NCBI GenBank assembly: GCA_032622095.1
Contig: CP136064.1
Coordinates: forward strand, 113,262,004-113,326,003
Source: Siphonodentalium dalli
Lineage: Eukaryota; Mollusca; Scaphopoda; Gadilida; Siphonodentaliidae
Length of the DNA: 64,000 bases
Reading direction: 5' to 3'
Positions 22,819 to 33,833 of the stretch are shown piece after piece (positions within the stretch are counted from its first letter, which is position 1; each line of letters opens with the position of its first letter). The position numbers and the translations under genes were made by a program. The notes under the pieces are model-generated. The model saw only the letters and a program-made list of their open reading frames with translations. It did no database searches and was not told the DNA's origin.

Positions 22819-23535
22819 ATGACTGGCCTAATTCAGTCCTCCATGGACATTGTACTGAATCCACTGTGCGGTATGCAGTTTAACGACGACGAGTCCAACA
22901 AATTTGGGGATACCACATCCGACCCCGTTCAACCAGCAAATGAATTTCGAACATTTTCGGATCAGTCCGGTCGTGATATCCATAACTATAAGGAGTGTCT
23001 TCAAGCTATGTACAAACTCCTCAACTGTTATCACGACGACTTGTGCAAATGTCCTGATATTCCAGTCAGTTTCTTTATCATTCGTAACTCAATCCACAAC
23101 GTCACGAAGGATGAAATTGTTCAACGTTTAGTTCAATCAGCCTGGGATGATGATTGCTTGGAAAACCTGCGTTCAGATGCTATTTCTCAAGTGAAGCGCA
23201 TGCCTTCCTATCCACACGATGACAATTCAGCTTTGAAAAAACGCGTGAAACCAAAATACTCAGATGACCCCGATGGTATCAAGATAAAACTAGCTAACGA
23301 TGTTTTCCATCTTCTATTCTTTATCATTGATGAGAATGCCGAATCCATAGTAGACATGATAAGTGGTAGCAAAAGTCGATTACTGCGCTCAAAAGCTACA
23401 AAACCTCTTGCAGACACCTTTGCTCTCGAATTTCCATCCGCCAATGACACCTTCGCTAATCTCCACAGGTACATTTTACTCATGAAAACTGACCAGATGC
23501 TTGCGCATGAAAACAACACTCGCGACGAGATATAA
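22819..23535 (+). CDS. Unrecognised intact 238-aa protein
   Basis: The only sizeable ORF in the window with balanced amino-acid composition and no repeat origin. The frame stays open upstream to about 22768, but the first ATG is at 22819, with A at -3, and is the start chosen. The protein has an acidic start (QFNDDESNKFGD), a small Cys/Asp cluster near residues 70-78 (NCYHDDLCKCPD), a helix-like stretch 'TKDEIVQRLVQSAWDDD', a basic patch 'ALKKRVKPK' near residues 140-150 and a hydrophobic segment 'DVFHLLFFIID'. There is no signal peptide, convincing membrane span or domain I recognise. No introns are apparent, so it may be a retrogene, a single-exon gene or a passenger of a mobile element. 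It begins 77 bp beyond the 8-bp repeat bounding the giant palindrome. A possible AATAAA lies 320 bp after the stop. Confidence 0.5.
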   Translation: MTGLIQSSMDIVLNPLCGMQFNDDESNKFGDTTSDPVQPANEFRTFSDQSGRDIHNYKECLQAMYKLLNCYHDDLCKCPDIPVSFFIIRNSIHNVTKDEIVQRLVQSAWDDDCLENLRSDAISQVKRMPSYPHDDNSALKKRVKPKYSDDPDGIKIKLANDVFHLLFFIIDENAESIVDMISGSKSRLLRSKATKPLADTFALEFPSANDTFANLHRYILLMKTDQMLAHENNTRDEI

Positions 23536-24419
23536 TCTCACTTGTAAAACAACTGTATAGTGTATAAACAATACTTTGAGTATAGTTCACTAACATTTTC
23601 ATACACTCACGTCGGAACTAAAACATCCATTAATTTGAGTCGCAAACAATATCCGAACAATAACAATTAGGACATAATTAACAGGCGGCTGACTCTGCTG
23701 GTTCCGACTACAACTTATAGTGGGCAGCGGAACGAAAAATGTCGATAAATGTTGAAATATAAGACTTACTAATTATCTTTTTCATTTCTTTTATTTGTAA
23801 ATGGCATAGCTTATCACATTTCAAAAATAACCATTATTGACAAGATGTAAACGACAATAAACGAAATTGATATTCCCAACAACACCTTTTATCGGGCTCG
23901 GCCTCGGGGTTGGACTACAACTTTTAGTGTGTACCAATAATCCCCATTTCTATAAATAGAACCTCCATGTCACCGCTGACATCACCAGATCACGATAGCA
24001 GAAAACACTGGTGGTCATTAGATGGCGTAACAACCAGAACTGCGGAAAATACCACTAAGCGGATATTTGGCAGATTGTAGCAGAGGATCTTATACAGTGT
24101 TTCCCTTCTACACGATGCAGACTTTCAGTGTGACAGAAAGGCTTTCGACCGAACAATTTTTCATTCGAAAATTCCGGCCAAAGCTAAATGCCAAAGCTTA
24201 CTAAAGTCACAATCAGGCGTTATGGAAGTGACGTCACCACCATGAGTTAAGGAAGTGACGTCATAGACAATTGGAATTTTTTGTAGTAATGTCTATATCT
24301 GTTGCCTGCATATATCTAAAACATTGAAAGGCCTAGCAACCTAAATATTTTCTAGAACCATCGTTTACTTACTTTTATGAATATATGAAACTGTACATTT
24401 GGAATACAAACTACTTAAA
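23536..24419. other. 3' flank of the ORF; no gene recognised
   Basis: AT-rich and non-coding. It holds a candidate polyadenylation signal at 23856 and paired phrases 'AAGTGACGTCA' near 24227-24255. Nothing else was identified. Confidence 0.4.
23856..23861 (+). promoter_or_regulatory. Candidate polyadenylation signal AATAAA
   Basis: The first canonical AATAAA downstream of the 238-aa ORF, about 320 bp after its stop. The hexamer is common in AT-rich DNA, so the assignment is positional only. Confidence 0.2.
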
Positions 24420-24509
24420 TATATATAGTACACACATGTACATACACATACATATACATACACATACATACACACACGCACACACACACACATATATTTA
24501 TATATATAG

Positions 24510-24604
<95 letters not shown>

Positions 24605-24605
24605 A
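24420..24605. repeat. (CA)n / (TA)n compound microsatellite
   Basis: Imperfect CA/CATA tract (about 24430-24492), then about 84 bases of pure (TA)n to 24594, then CACACACA. Tyr/Ile and Tyr/Val repeat ORFs on both strands here are by-products. Confidence 0.95.
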
Positions 24606-24789
24606 TTATATAACAGTGGGATGCTGAATATAGCTTTGTGTGCAGAATATAGCTTTAACTACGATTGTCAATGTTTTGATAACCGTAGCTTTACCTATAA
24701 GACTGAGTTGTCTAAAAGACTAATCATTTAGTAAGTTCTCTATACTATGAACTTTGTATACATAGTTTTGTTCGACATAGCTTTATTCC

Positions 24790-25225
24790 TAATATGGTTA
24801 CTGAGCTATTATGGTTCCATTCCACTTGCACATCAATATTCAGTTCCTGACCACAGCCCCGTTTCGATCCAATCCAAATAACCTGATTGTTTTTATGAAC
24901 TTATTTCCAAACCAGAAATTTTTGTGAAAATCACTTATGAGATTAAATGCAGTATTAAGAGAATGAATGTCATCCTGGTGGGAAATGCTTAGGTCATCAG
25001 CATACTGAGTTAAAATCAATTCATAGTTAAATTCAATTCCGAATCGTTCAGATTTATCCCTTTAGTATCTGGGTTATAATTAAGTGCGTCGTTGAGAATT
25101 TCAACTGCTAATATGAATAAGTACGGAGATAATGGGGTGCCCTGCCTCACACCTCTAGAAATATTGATTTTGACTGATAGATTTCCATTATTTATAACAT
25201 AACTGAATTTATTATAGAAAACTTA
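24790..25225 (-). pseudogene. L1-like reverse transcriptase fragment
   Basis: The reverse strand reads 'VKINISRGVRQGTPLSPYLF' followed by 'ILAVEILNDALNYNPDTKGI' (about 25190-25060), the RT motif GxRQGxPLSPxLF. After one frameshift comes 'LTQYADDLSISHQDDIHSL' (YADD at 24993-25004) and 'NLISDFHK'. Spacing and wording match L1/Tx1-clade RTs rather than the CR1-like copies elsewhere here. The frameshift, and truncation on both sides, show it is dead. Confidence 0.8.
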
Positions 25226-25252
25226 CTCAGTTTCGCGAAGCGAAAACTGTAA
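25222..25252. repeat. Short hairpin at the edge of a repeat
   Basis: 'CTTACTCAGTTTCGC' pairs with 'GCGAAAACTGTAAG' across GAA. It abuts the L1-like fragment and looks like the terminus of another interspersed repeat. Confidence 0.45.
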
Positions 25253-25579
25253 GTTTTCACAACGGTAACACACATGCACTGAGTCTGTATACGATCACGT
25301 TACCTGGAATAGTTATCAGAGAACGCGCTTAGCAGTGCAGCTCTCGTTAGTTAAAAGCGCAATAAAAACGGCTTCCAGATTGGTCAGATTGTTTATCTTA
25401 ACCAAACAGATTTGACGTTGCATGCCAATGGGTTGTTGCTAAGCATAGTAGTTAAAATACAGACATCACCACCTCGTCGATCGTTATTATTTCCACAAAT
25501 TGCCCATTACCACATAACATTAGGACAAGATCACAAGATGAAAGCTATCTATATGGATGGCGAGTTATCTACATAAAAA

Positions 25580-25963
25580 TCTAATATATATTTTGGGACT
25601 TCTGTCTGTTTGTCTGTTAGCTATGGCCGGGAAAACTGCCGGACGGATTGAGCCCAAACTTCCTATCTAAGGGTAAAATCCCAGATGAAGTGTCATCGCA
25701 TCGCTTCTGAGAACGTCAGAGCACTCCTTCTCCAATTACCCGCCACCGCAATGGGAATATATGGGTTAATCGCGTGATAGTTAAAGAGCGTTCGTATCCG
25801 CGGTGACGTTGATAAAGAGCGTGTCTGTGTCCAGACATGAGCGTGTTGTGTGATTATTATGTCTGTGTTCGTACTTTGGGGTTCCTAGGAATGGGGGAGA
25901 TTTTCATCGGGTCAGTTTTCCGCCCGAGGTGACCTTAACATTGAAACGGGTACCCACAAATGA
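25580..25963 (+). mobile_element. Helitron-like element, 5' part only
   Basis: Starts A|TCTAATATATATTTTGGGA like the complete neighbour, continues 'TGTCTGTTAGCTATGGCCGG', but has no hairpin-CTAG end before the next element begins at 25964. It includes two AAAGAGCG motifs (25783 and 25814). It is either truncated or the outer part of a two-start element. Confidence 0.55.
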
Positions 25964-26302
25964 TCTAATATATATTTTGGGACTTATGTCTGTTTGTTTG
26001 TCTGTTATCTATGGCCGGGAAAACCGCTGGACGGATTTAGACGAAATTTGACACCTACGGGTAATTTTGTCCGGGGAGTGTTTTGCACGGGTCAAATCGT
26101 GACCCCGACCTGATCTTGACCTACAAAATGGTCAATTCAAGTAATCGGGTAAAACTGACGGATTTCGACGAAATTTGATACCTAGGGGTACTTTGGTCCG
26201 GGGAGTGTTTTGGATGGGTCAAATAGTAACTCCGACCTGACATTGACCTTCAGAATGGTCAATTCAAGGTCAAAGCCCGGACGAAGTCGGGTCACCTGCT
26301 AG
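25964..26302 (+). mobile_element. Helitron-like element, complete short copy (339 bp)
   Basis: A|TCTAATATATATTTTGGGA at 25964 to the hairpin 'CCCGGACGAAGTCGGG', then a spacer and CTAG|T at 26299-26302. Internal repeats include 'ATTTCGACGAAATTTGATAC' and 'GGTCAATTCAAG'. It is the shortest complete member of the family that includes 299-724 and 9344-9974. Confidence 0.8.
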
Positions 26303-26852
26303 TAGTATTTATATCTTGTTTTGGACGACAAAATGTCACCAAAACACCAATTTTAATGTGATTTGATACTTCATTTCTTTGACAGTCTGAGTCTTCGTTG
26401 TTGTCATTCAAGATGCAGTGATTGAATGAATCATTTACTGTAAGTAACTAGGCTAGCTAACTAGATCATAATAGATGACATCAACTAAATGAATACAATA
26501 GCAAACAGGAGTCTAATTTAGCATTTCTCCACAGCCCCTGTTTCAAAGTTATCCAAAGCTTAAGTTTTGTGGCCTTCACCGATGAGAAAGTCCTGATAAA
26601 GTTCGAATTTGGTCGGACCGGATCCAAATTCAATCTTGATCGGGACTTTCTCATACGAAACCCAGTTGGTGAATACGGCCCCACATGTTTATATTTCGTG
26701 GACAGATATACACAAATTTAGCAGTATGTGCTTTGTGAATGCTTTATTGCGTAAGCTACCATTTAAGGTAGAACAATGCAGAACATAATATACATACTAT
26801 TTACAATGAGTGTGGATGGCCGGTCTACAGTTTACACAATGTGTAACGTACA
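26303..26852. other. No gene recognised
   Basis: Non-coding. ORFs are up to 67 codons and have no motifs. Confidence 0.4.
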
Positions 26853-29455
26853 TCTATATCTATATTTGCGAATGTCTGTCTGCCTGTCTGTGTTCTATAG
26901 AAATTCACAGGGGACCACCTATATGGCACAACAGGGGTCTAATAGGGGTAACTTTTTACGAGAAAGATAATGGCGAGGGTTAGAATTTTCTAAAGTGACG
27001 CCGTTGTTGTCATGGGCAGAAAAGGAGGAGGGGGCAGAAAAAAAATTTGTCGCCGATTGCCACCAAACTTATATATCATCATCCCCATAACATGAGGAAT
27101 CTAATCGTGTGGTTTAAATATGTCAAAAGTCGCGCCGTTCGCGTCAGGGATACCCGGGAGGGGAGAGGGGTACCAAAATTGTTTTAAAATAATTTTAGCG
27201 CCGAATTCCACCAAATTGATGCACATTCTTCTGAGATCTTCTCCATGATACAAGGAATCTTATTGTGTGATTTAAAGACGCCAAATTGGTGTCGTTGGTA
27301 TGAGCTATTTGGGGTGGGCGCGGTGGGTGGGTACGATACGAAATCTGACAAGAATTGATTTAGTCGCCGATTGCCACGAAACTTATACAAATTCATCCCC
27401 ATGGTATGAGGTGTCTAATGGCGTGGCTAAACGTTGTCAAACGTGGCGTCATTCGAGTCAGGGGTGCACTGAAAGGGAGAGGGGCACCACAATTGATACA
27501 CAACATTTTTAGCGCCAATTTCCACTAAATTGATACACATTCTTATCCATGATATGAGGAATCTAATCGTGTGATTTTAAAGACGTCATGTTTGTGCTGC
27601 TTTGGTGAGAGATGGGGGTGGGGTGGGCATTAAATTTAATAAAAAATTGTTTAGTCGCGAATAATTTTATTAGCACCAAACTTACAAACAATAATCTGCA
27701 TGATATCAGGAGTCTAAGTGTGTGGTTTAAAGATGTAAAAAGTGGGGCAATTCGAGTCAGGGGTGCCTAGAGGATGAGAGGGACACAAACATTGATAAAC
27801 AATATGTTTAGCGCCGATTTCCACCTGATTTATACATATTCTTCTCCGTGATACGAATAATCTAATCGTGTGGTTTAAATGCGCCAAATTAGTGGCTTTT
27901 GGTGGCCCTAAATTTTATACGAATTTGTATACTTGCCAATTTTCATAAATTGTATATATATTCATCTCTATAATGAGTCTAAGTGTGTGGTTTAATGATG
28001 TCAAATTTGGCGCCGCTTGAGTCCGCAAAAGGGACGGGAGGGTCACAAAAAACTTATAAAAATATGTTTAGTGTCAATTACCATCAAACTCATACACATT
28101 CTTCTCAAATGATACAATGAATCAAATATTTGCGAATATATGTCTGTTTTCTATATATAACTTTAAGGGTACAATCGAGATGGCACCAAGGCGGTCTAAC
28201 AGGGGTAACTTCTTACGAGTAAGATAATAGTGCGGGTTAAAATTTTCTAAAGTGACGTTGTTGGTGTCAGGGGAGGGGCTATTTTTAGCCTAGATTTCGA
28301 CCAAATTGATATATTATTCTTCTCCGCGATAAAAGGAATATAAACGTGTGATTTAAAGATCCGAAATTGGTGCCGTTTGGGTGAGATTGGGGGAGGGGGT
28401 AATAACTATGATAAGAATTTGTTTAGTTGCCGATTACCACCAAACTTATATAAAATCATCTCCATTATGTAATGCATGTATGAGTCTATTAGACGTGGTT
28501 TAAATATGACAAAAGTGACGTGGTTCAAGTCATGCATGAGGGGAGTTGCACCAAAGTTGATACAAATATAATTAGCACTGATTCTACCAAATTCATGCAC
28601 GTTCTTCTCTAATGATATGATGAATTAAATCACATTTGGGTCGTTTGGGTCATGGATGGCGAGAGGAGATTCACTAGCATTTATAAGATTGTTCAATTCG
28701 CCGATATCCAACAAAGTTATATATAGTCATCTCCCAGGCCATCTCCATGTCGTTCTAAGGAGTTTTTGGCATTCGAATTTCACAATCTCGACAAATGGTG
28801 ACCGAATTAAGTCACTTGAACAATTATATATCTTCTCAACTGTCATGTTTATATGGGGATGGAAATCAGGGCATTCCGATAATGTTCTAGCAACACAGAT
28901 ACATAGAAGAAAGCATTAAAAGTATATTTATATCAATATATTTAGAGATACATATATTCATTCAAACTGAGGGACCTTGAATCGTCAGAGGATTGCATAT
29001 TATAATGACTCATGTATTTATTATAACACGATTGAGTCTGTCCCATTCAATATAGTATCCACAAAAAAAGTTACAATTGCCAAGAGATATGGAAATGTAG
29101 AGCAGGCCTGTTCAAAAATAGTGGTCACAGTGTGCAGTCAAATATGGTTACTTCTGAGATAAAGGAAAACACAGTCCGTAGCACATGACATTTCGGAATC
29201 ATCCAATATTTACATCTGACAAGGGTATATATCTGCCCGATACAGAGGATTTCTTTCATTTTTTTTAGAACAGACTCATCGCCTAACATAAACAACTCAA
29301 ACTCTCGCTGTGTCTGTCACATGTAGCTGCTATACGTGCATAACATCAATTCTTTTAAACTGAAAAATGATTAGCCAGTATATAGCACCAGAACAGAGGA
29401 GCACCTGGACATATCTTTTAAACATCTTGTATCTTCATGAAGATATGATAAACTA

Positions 29456-29510
<55 letters not shown>

Positions 29511-29853
29511 ACATCTCTATGTAAACACAATTGTCGTCTTTTATTTTTTCGAACTAATATTTTAATGATGTTCACGTTTCATGCTATAACGTCTGAAGTA
29601 TACGCAGTTGTAAATAAATAAATACTTCTTTATTGGTGGGACGGATTAAACGCGATAAAGAAAATGATAATTGTTCCGACCTGACAAGATGAGCCACTAC
29701 TTATAAGAATCATGTTTTGTGATGCCATTTGGATAAACAATTTATGAGAATACGTGTAACACTTTGAGAGCAAGGGAATTCTCTATTCAAACCAAATATC
29801 CACAGAGGGTTTCACATCACTTTAACATGGGCAACGCCGGGTAACCCTGCTAG
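26853..29853 (+). mobile_element. 3.0-kb Helitron-like element, copy A
   Basis: Starts A|TCTATATCTATATTTGCGA and ends 'GGGCAACGCCGGGTAACCC' TG CTAG|T at 29850-29853. The body is a diverged tandem array of about 150-bp units: 'GCGCCGATTTCCACCAAATT', then 'GATACGAGGAATCTAATCGT', then 'GTGGTTTAAA'. The 5' end is repeated internally at about 28125 ('AATATTTGCGAATATATGTC'), so the element looks like two fused units. Copy B is at 39347-42221. No Rep/helicase. The 87-codon ORF at 28656 is also open in copy B, but over a stretch of near-identical DNA. Confidence 0.8.
29456..29510. repeat. (GATT)n microsatellite
   Basis: About 14 perfect GATT units inside Helitron copy A. The same place in copy B (about 41857-41870) has only about three units. 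Confidence 0.95.
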
Positions 29854-30085
29854 TATATATATGCGGCGCGGCTACTGCGTGCAAGCGCGACTAGAGTTAC
29901 CGTTCTTGGCTCCGTGGTAAGTAATGACAAGTCTGATTCTCGAGACCTCATCAACTGCGAGGGTATACCATTCATTGCTTGTATTCGTGGTTTTATTGAC
30001 GCAGGTGTCATATATAGATGTTATTTTACCCGGAGAGCGCTATTATACAGGTCCCGTTGCTCTCGGGTGTCTTAAAAGGGCACTA

Positions 30086-30090
<5 letters not shown>

Positions 30091-30131
<41 letters not shown>
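30091..30131. repeat. (TA)n microsatellite
   Basis: About 20 TA units in non-coding DNA. Confidence 0.95.
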
Positions 30132-30134
<3 letters not shown>

Positions 30135-30421
30135 GATTGAAATCATTCGAATTACGGGTCATTTCGAAGATTTCCGTTATTTCGTAAAGTGATATCATTA
30201 CGAAATAACGCGGAAATCAGTAAAATGAAAGTAGTAATCATGCGCAGTGTCATTTCCGCCAAGTGCGGACGGAAAATTCTTGAAAAATAATGAAAAATGT
30301 AAATTTCGTCGCTATAAGAGAAATTTCTTTTGTTTAAAATTGTGGGGCATCTTTAGAAAATTGTGGGGCATTATGTAATCAAAAAGACAAAAGAATGCCC
30401 CGTAAATGGCATATTATCTGA

Positions 30422-30424
<3 letters not shown>

Positions 30425-30496
<72 letters not shown>
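30425..30496. repeat. (TA)n microsatellite beside perfect palindromes
   Basis: About 36 TA units ending directly at the hairpin of 30499-30534. Confidence 0.95.
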
Positions 30497-30498
<2 letters not shown>

Positions 30499-30499
<1 letters not shown>

Positions 30500-30534
30500 G
30501 TCAGTTGGGGTACCGATCGGTACCCCAACTGACC
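30499..30534. repeat. Perfect 36-bp palindrome
   Basis: GGTCAGTTGGGGTACCGA followed at once by its exact reverse complement, with no loop. With one wobble/mismatch position the stem extends three bases further on each side. Confidence 0.95.
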
Positions 30535-30549
30535 GCTTTTTGATATGGC

Positions 30550-30586
30550 GGCAGTTGGGGTACCGAATTTCGGTACCCCAACTGCC
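30550..30586. repeat. Perfect 37-bp palindrome, sister of the previous
   Basis: GGCAGTTGGGGTACCGAA, a central T, and the exact reverse complement. It shares the core CAGTTGGGGTACCGA with the palindrome 15 bp upstream. Confidence 0.95.
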
Positions 30587-30589
30587 AAC

Positions 30590-32077
30590 AATGTTGCTGC
30601 TCTATTAATACCCAACCATTTTTGACAATTCATGTGTCGTTTTGTTCAGTGTGGTTCAGAGAACATGAAATAATAAAACAATAATCATGAATGTCCACCA
30701 AATTTGATATTTACGGCTCCGAAAAATGACGTTTTGGAGATTTGTATATTTCGCGACGTAAACAAAATAACGTCGTTTTATTTTGTAGTGACGGTGTGCA
30801 TTTCTTGTTTTTTGCAATCGCTGTATTCGTGGTGGAATTATAAACCCGCTAAATGAAATTGTTTTCTGTATTTTTCAAAGAAAAGAGCTATAATGAAATA
30901 TACAAGTTAGCCCTTCAATTTTTTGACAAGGCAACTTTCGCTTAAAGTTCAAGGTCGGTGTGCAGTTAAGTTCAAAGCGAGTATCTTTGAGCACCTGCCG
31001 GTATGACATTCTTCAAGTTCGATGATTTCATTTTCAGCGAAATTCAATGTCGTCTAGCTTGTTCTGAATGTTCAACATGTTTGCCTTTCTGGTCTTATTT
31101 GGCACTGAATGTCAGCGATCATGGATGAAAATATACATGTAATCAAGGTCTCGATTCGCGGATGAAGTGAGATATTCTACAGCTCGAGATAATCGCGTTG
31201 TGACCATTGTGAAAAAATTTACGGCTCGCCTATTTTCGCGTATTGGGAATTCGTAGGTCAACATGACCGCTTTCGCAGATTGCTGCTTCCAGAAGGATAC
31301 GCACTACGTTCACGACCGAACTAGGGAATTCGGTGCGAGAACTTTGATGTTGGTTCAGTTTGCTTCAAAGTTCCTGGCCTTCTTCTTTAACGCAACGCAT
31401 GATTTCGGTTCAATGGACGATCACAGAATGTGACAGATCTTTCCCAGTGCATGGATAATCTAGGCTTGGACTTGGAGGAAATCTGGTTGAGAATTTCACA
31501 GGTATTTAATAATTTACCCATTATTTGCATCATAAATTAATAATTGATAATTTGATATACTAGTATAATTAATTTAATAATATTTGTTTAGATCTAATCT
31601 TATTAATATAATAATAATGAATCGATGAATCATTAAAGTTTGCATGAAATCCCGACACATGGACTTCTGCCGTCACTTCACTTATCTTCAGTTCAGTCCC
31701 ACTCACACTCTCACTCACTGGCTCAGTCACTGTCAGTGCAGCCAGGGCTCAAATGCTGAATCAAGTTAGTCATAAAGCATTGAAAATTTAAAAGAATCAT
31801 TAATTACATGTACAAGAATTGATTTGACCAGTGATTCTCAAGGCCTACAATGTTGCTAAGGCCAAAAAAATTTGAATGCTTGTTTCCCATAACGAACCCA
31901 AAAAATAGGGGCGGGCGGTAGGCTTTTCATTTTATTTAATTTTTTCATTTTATTTTTTCATTTTATTTTTTATGGTCTCGTGAGTCGTGTGGGCCATGCC
32001 TAACCACCAGGTCAGGCACATGTGCCAAATGAGCTAAATAGCTCATTTGAGCTCATGTAGCTATTGAAATTCAGCTA
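30590..32077. other. No gene recognised
   Basis: Mixed-composition DNA without a supported ORF, apart from the interspersed repeat at 31851-31990. Confidence 0.4.
31851..31990 (+). repeat. Interspersed repeat 'GGCCAAA..GTTTCC', copy 1
   Basis: Starts 'AAGGCCAAAAAAATTTGAAT', continues 'TGTTTCCCATAACGAACCC' and ends in a TTTTATTTTTTCATT tract. It is the same family as 33600-33727 (-), 43918-44275, 61841-61960 and 62775-63079 (-). Confidence 0.6.
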
Positions 32078-32925
32078 CATTTTTAATGTGTTTTCAGGCT
32101 GTCCCTTCAGTTCAACGCCTCACTCGAAATATCGACACAAGATTTTAATTGTACTGATCAACATAACATTGAGCTTCACAAAAATACCTTCCGCTCATCT
32201 ACTCACAACAATCTTGATATATTTTAAGTAACATTTGCTTAATAAGGATTTACCCATATGTTTTCGTTAAAATTTGGAAGAGAAAATAGTTTTTAGTTGA
32301 CTTTTCATTTGGTAAATTTTGCCGTGTCAGCTGCATCACGCCATTTTTTTTTATCTTATTCCAAGCTAATATGAAACAAACATTTTTGATTGGCTCTTCA
32401 AAACGGTCTCTCGCTATGTTTTTATAAGTAGGATTCCAATTGAATTTCACCGGTTAGAACGTATGGAAAGCCACGTGCTTAACCATAACGACAAAATAGA
32501 AAACATAGTAAACGATGCGTAAAATTATACAGTAGAATACGAATGTATTGACCGCTCGTGCTTCTGACTTCTTCCTCTCCGAATGGGAGTCCAGTCACTT
32601 TGGGAAAATATTTCTCGTAAATGGATGCCAGCGGTTTATCCAATCAGACAAGACGTTGTAACATCGTGTCGTTAACCTTCATAACTATGAGTATGATCCA
32701 GGTAAATTCACATGCAGAAGCGGCAGTTTTATGTCAATCTCATAAAAGTGTTAATCAAATCGCCTTTGTTTGCACCGTGGCTGTTTTAATTAGTTGTACT
32801 GAAGGTGTTTCTGTGAAGCTTCACGTGCGGTCTAACTAATGAAATAAAAAGCGCGTGTCGATATTTCGAGTTAGGCGTTGAACTGAAGGGACAGACTGAA
32901 ATTACATTAAAAATTTTGCTCAATT
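32078..32925. mobile_element. Inverted-repeat element of about 850 bp
   Basis: 'CTGTCCCTTCAGTTCAACGC' + 'CTCACTCGAAATATCGACAC' on the left (32099-32138) is matched by its reverse complement at about 32858-32902. Similarity continues outward through 'TTTTTAATGT' to 'GAGC..TAGCTAC', so the true ends may lie at about 32010 and 32985, where GGTCAGG-type ends occur. No transposase. The two ORFs inside (66 and 72 codons) are unremarkable. Confidence 0.6.
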
Positions 32926-33178
32926 TAGCTACCTGTAAAAATTTTGCTCAATTTAGCTACATGTACCTGTGCCCGACCTGACCACCATCAAACACCATAC
33001 AGTGACCCAGAGCAACCAACAAATTTGTGATAAAACTGATATATTAAGGGGAAACATATAAAACAGATAACAGTAGACAGTTTACTAAAATGACTTTAAT
33101 AAACCTGAAACAGGCACTGCCTTGGCCACAACAGGCATCAGCCCTGCATTGAATCAATTAATAATAATGTTTTTTCAG

Positions 33179-33538
33179 AGATGTTTTTACGTCCTCATTG
33201 GGACCTGCACAATGGGCATAGGTATCAATGGCCCTAAGGGCTGCCCCATAATATCCCAATTATATTGGAGTCTGGAGACCGACAAACAATATCCCGCCGC
33301 ACCATGTGCGACCGCCATCGTTGAAAAGAACTTGTTCGAATTTCGCTTTGAATCAACCTCCTCGATGAACATCCATGTTATAAATATATACACAAACACG
33401 TGCTTCTGGTTAGCGAAGAGGAATGATAACTCGTCATTTTCCGGTATAGCGTCCAGTCGTAATTTGACTTTCCGTTTGAAGAGTGACGATGTGGCTTTGC
33501 GAAAAATATATAAATATATCAAAGATATCATTTACTAG
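33179..33538 (+). CDS. Weak candidate terminal exon, 119 codons
   Basis: A pyrimidine-rich tract ending TTTTTTCAG (to 33178) precedes a phase-0 open stretch that starts RCFYVLIGTCTMG and ends at a TAG at 33536. It contains five cysteines and sequons NDNSS and NLT, as a secreted or extracellular domain would. No family is recognised and no upstream exon was found. The opposite strand is also open over most of the stretch, so this could be chance. Confidence 0.2.
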   Translation, partial: RCFYVLIGTCTMGIGINGPKGCPIISQLYWSLETDKQYPAAPCATAIVEKNLFEFRFESTSSMNIHVINIYTNTCFWLAKRNDNSSFSGIASSRNLTFRLKSDDVALRKIYKYIKDIIY

Positions 33539-33599
33539 TATCTCACCGAGGTGAATCATCTGGATAAAATGGAACCATGTGTACATAGTTTGGTTAACA

Positions 33600-33727
33600 G
33601 TGCGGTCGGTCGGTTTATAGATTGATTTTTTTTATTTAAAACCAATAAAATGAACTTGGGTCGGGGGGTTTTGAAGACGGTCGGTCGGGTTACGGGAAAC
33701 ACGCATTCAATTTGTTTTGGCCTAATG
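33600..33727 (-). repeat. Interspersed repeat 'GGCCAAA..GTTTCC', copy 2
   Basis: On the minus strand it reads 'GGCCAAAACAAATTG..GTTTCCCGTAACCCGACCGACCG', then a T-rich tract, then 'ACCGACCGACCG'. It is inverted relative to copy 1. Confidence 0.6.
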
Positions 33728-33833
33728 GGATCATTGTCACGTTTATCGTGCATAGATCATAGATACACACCCTGGGCATTCCTGTATACATAAATGCACA
33801 CCACTCTCAAATAATAATTAATAATGAAAGTGT

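Noticed and set aside
24365-24627. Tyr/Ile and His/Thr repeat ORFs
   Set aside because: Translation of (TA)n and (CA)n microsatellites.
28656-28919. 87-codon ORF with a matching frame in the second copy at 41025
   Set aside because: Both lie in near-identical Helitron DNA. The identity is no higher in the ORF than around it, and no domain is seen.
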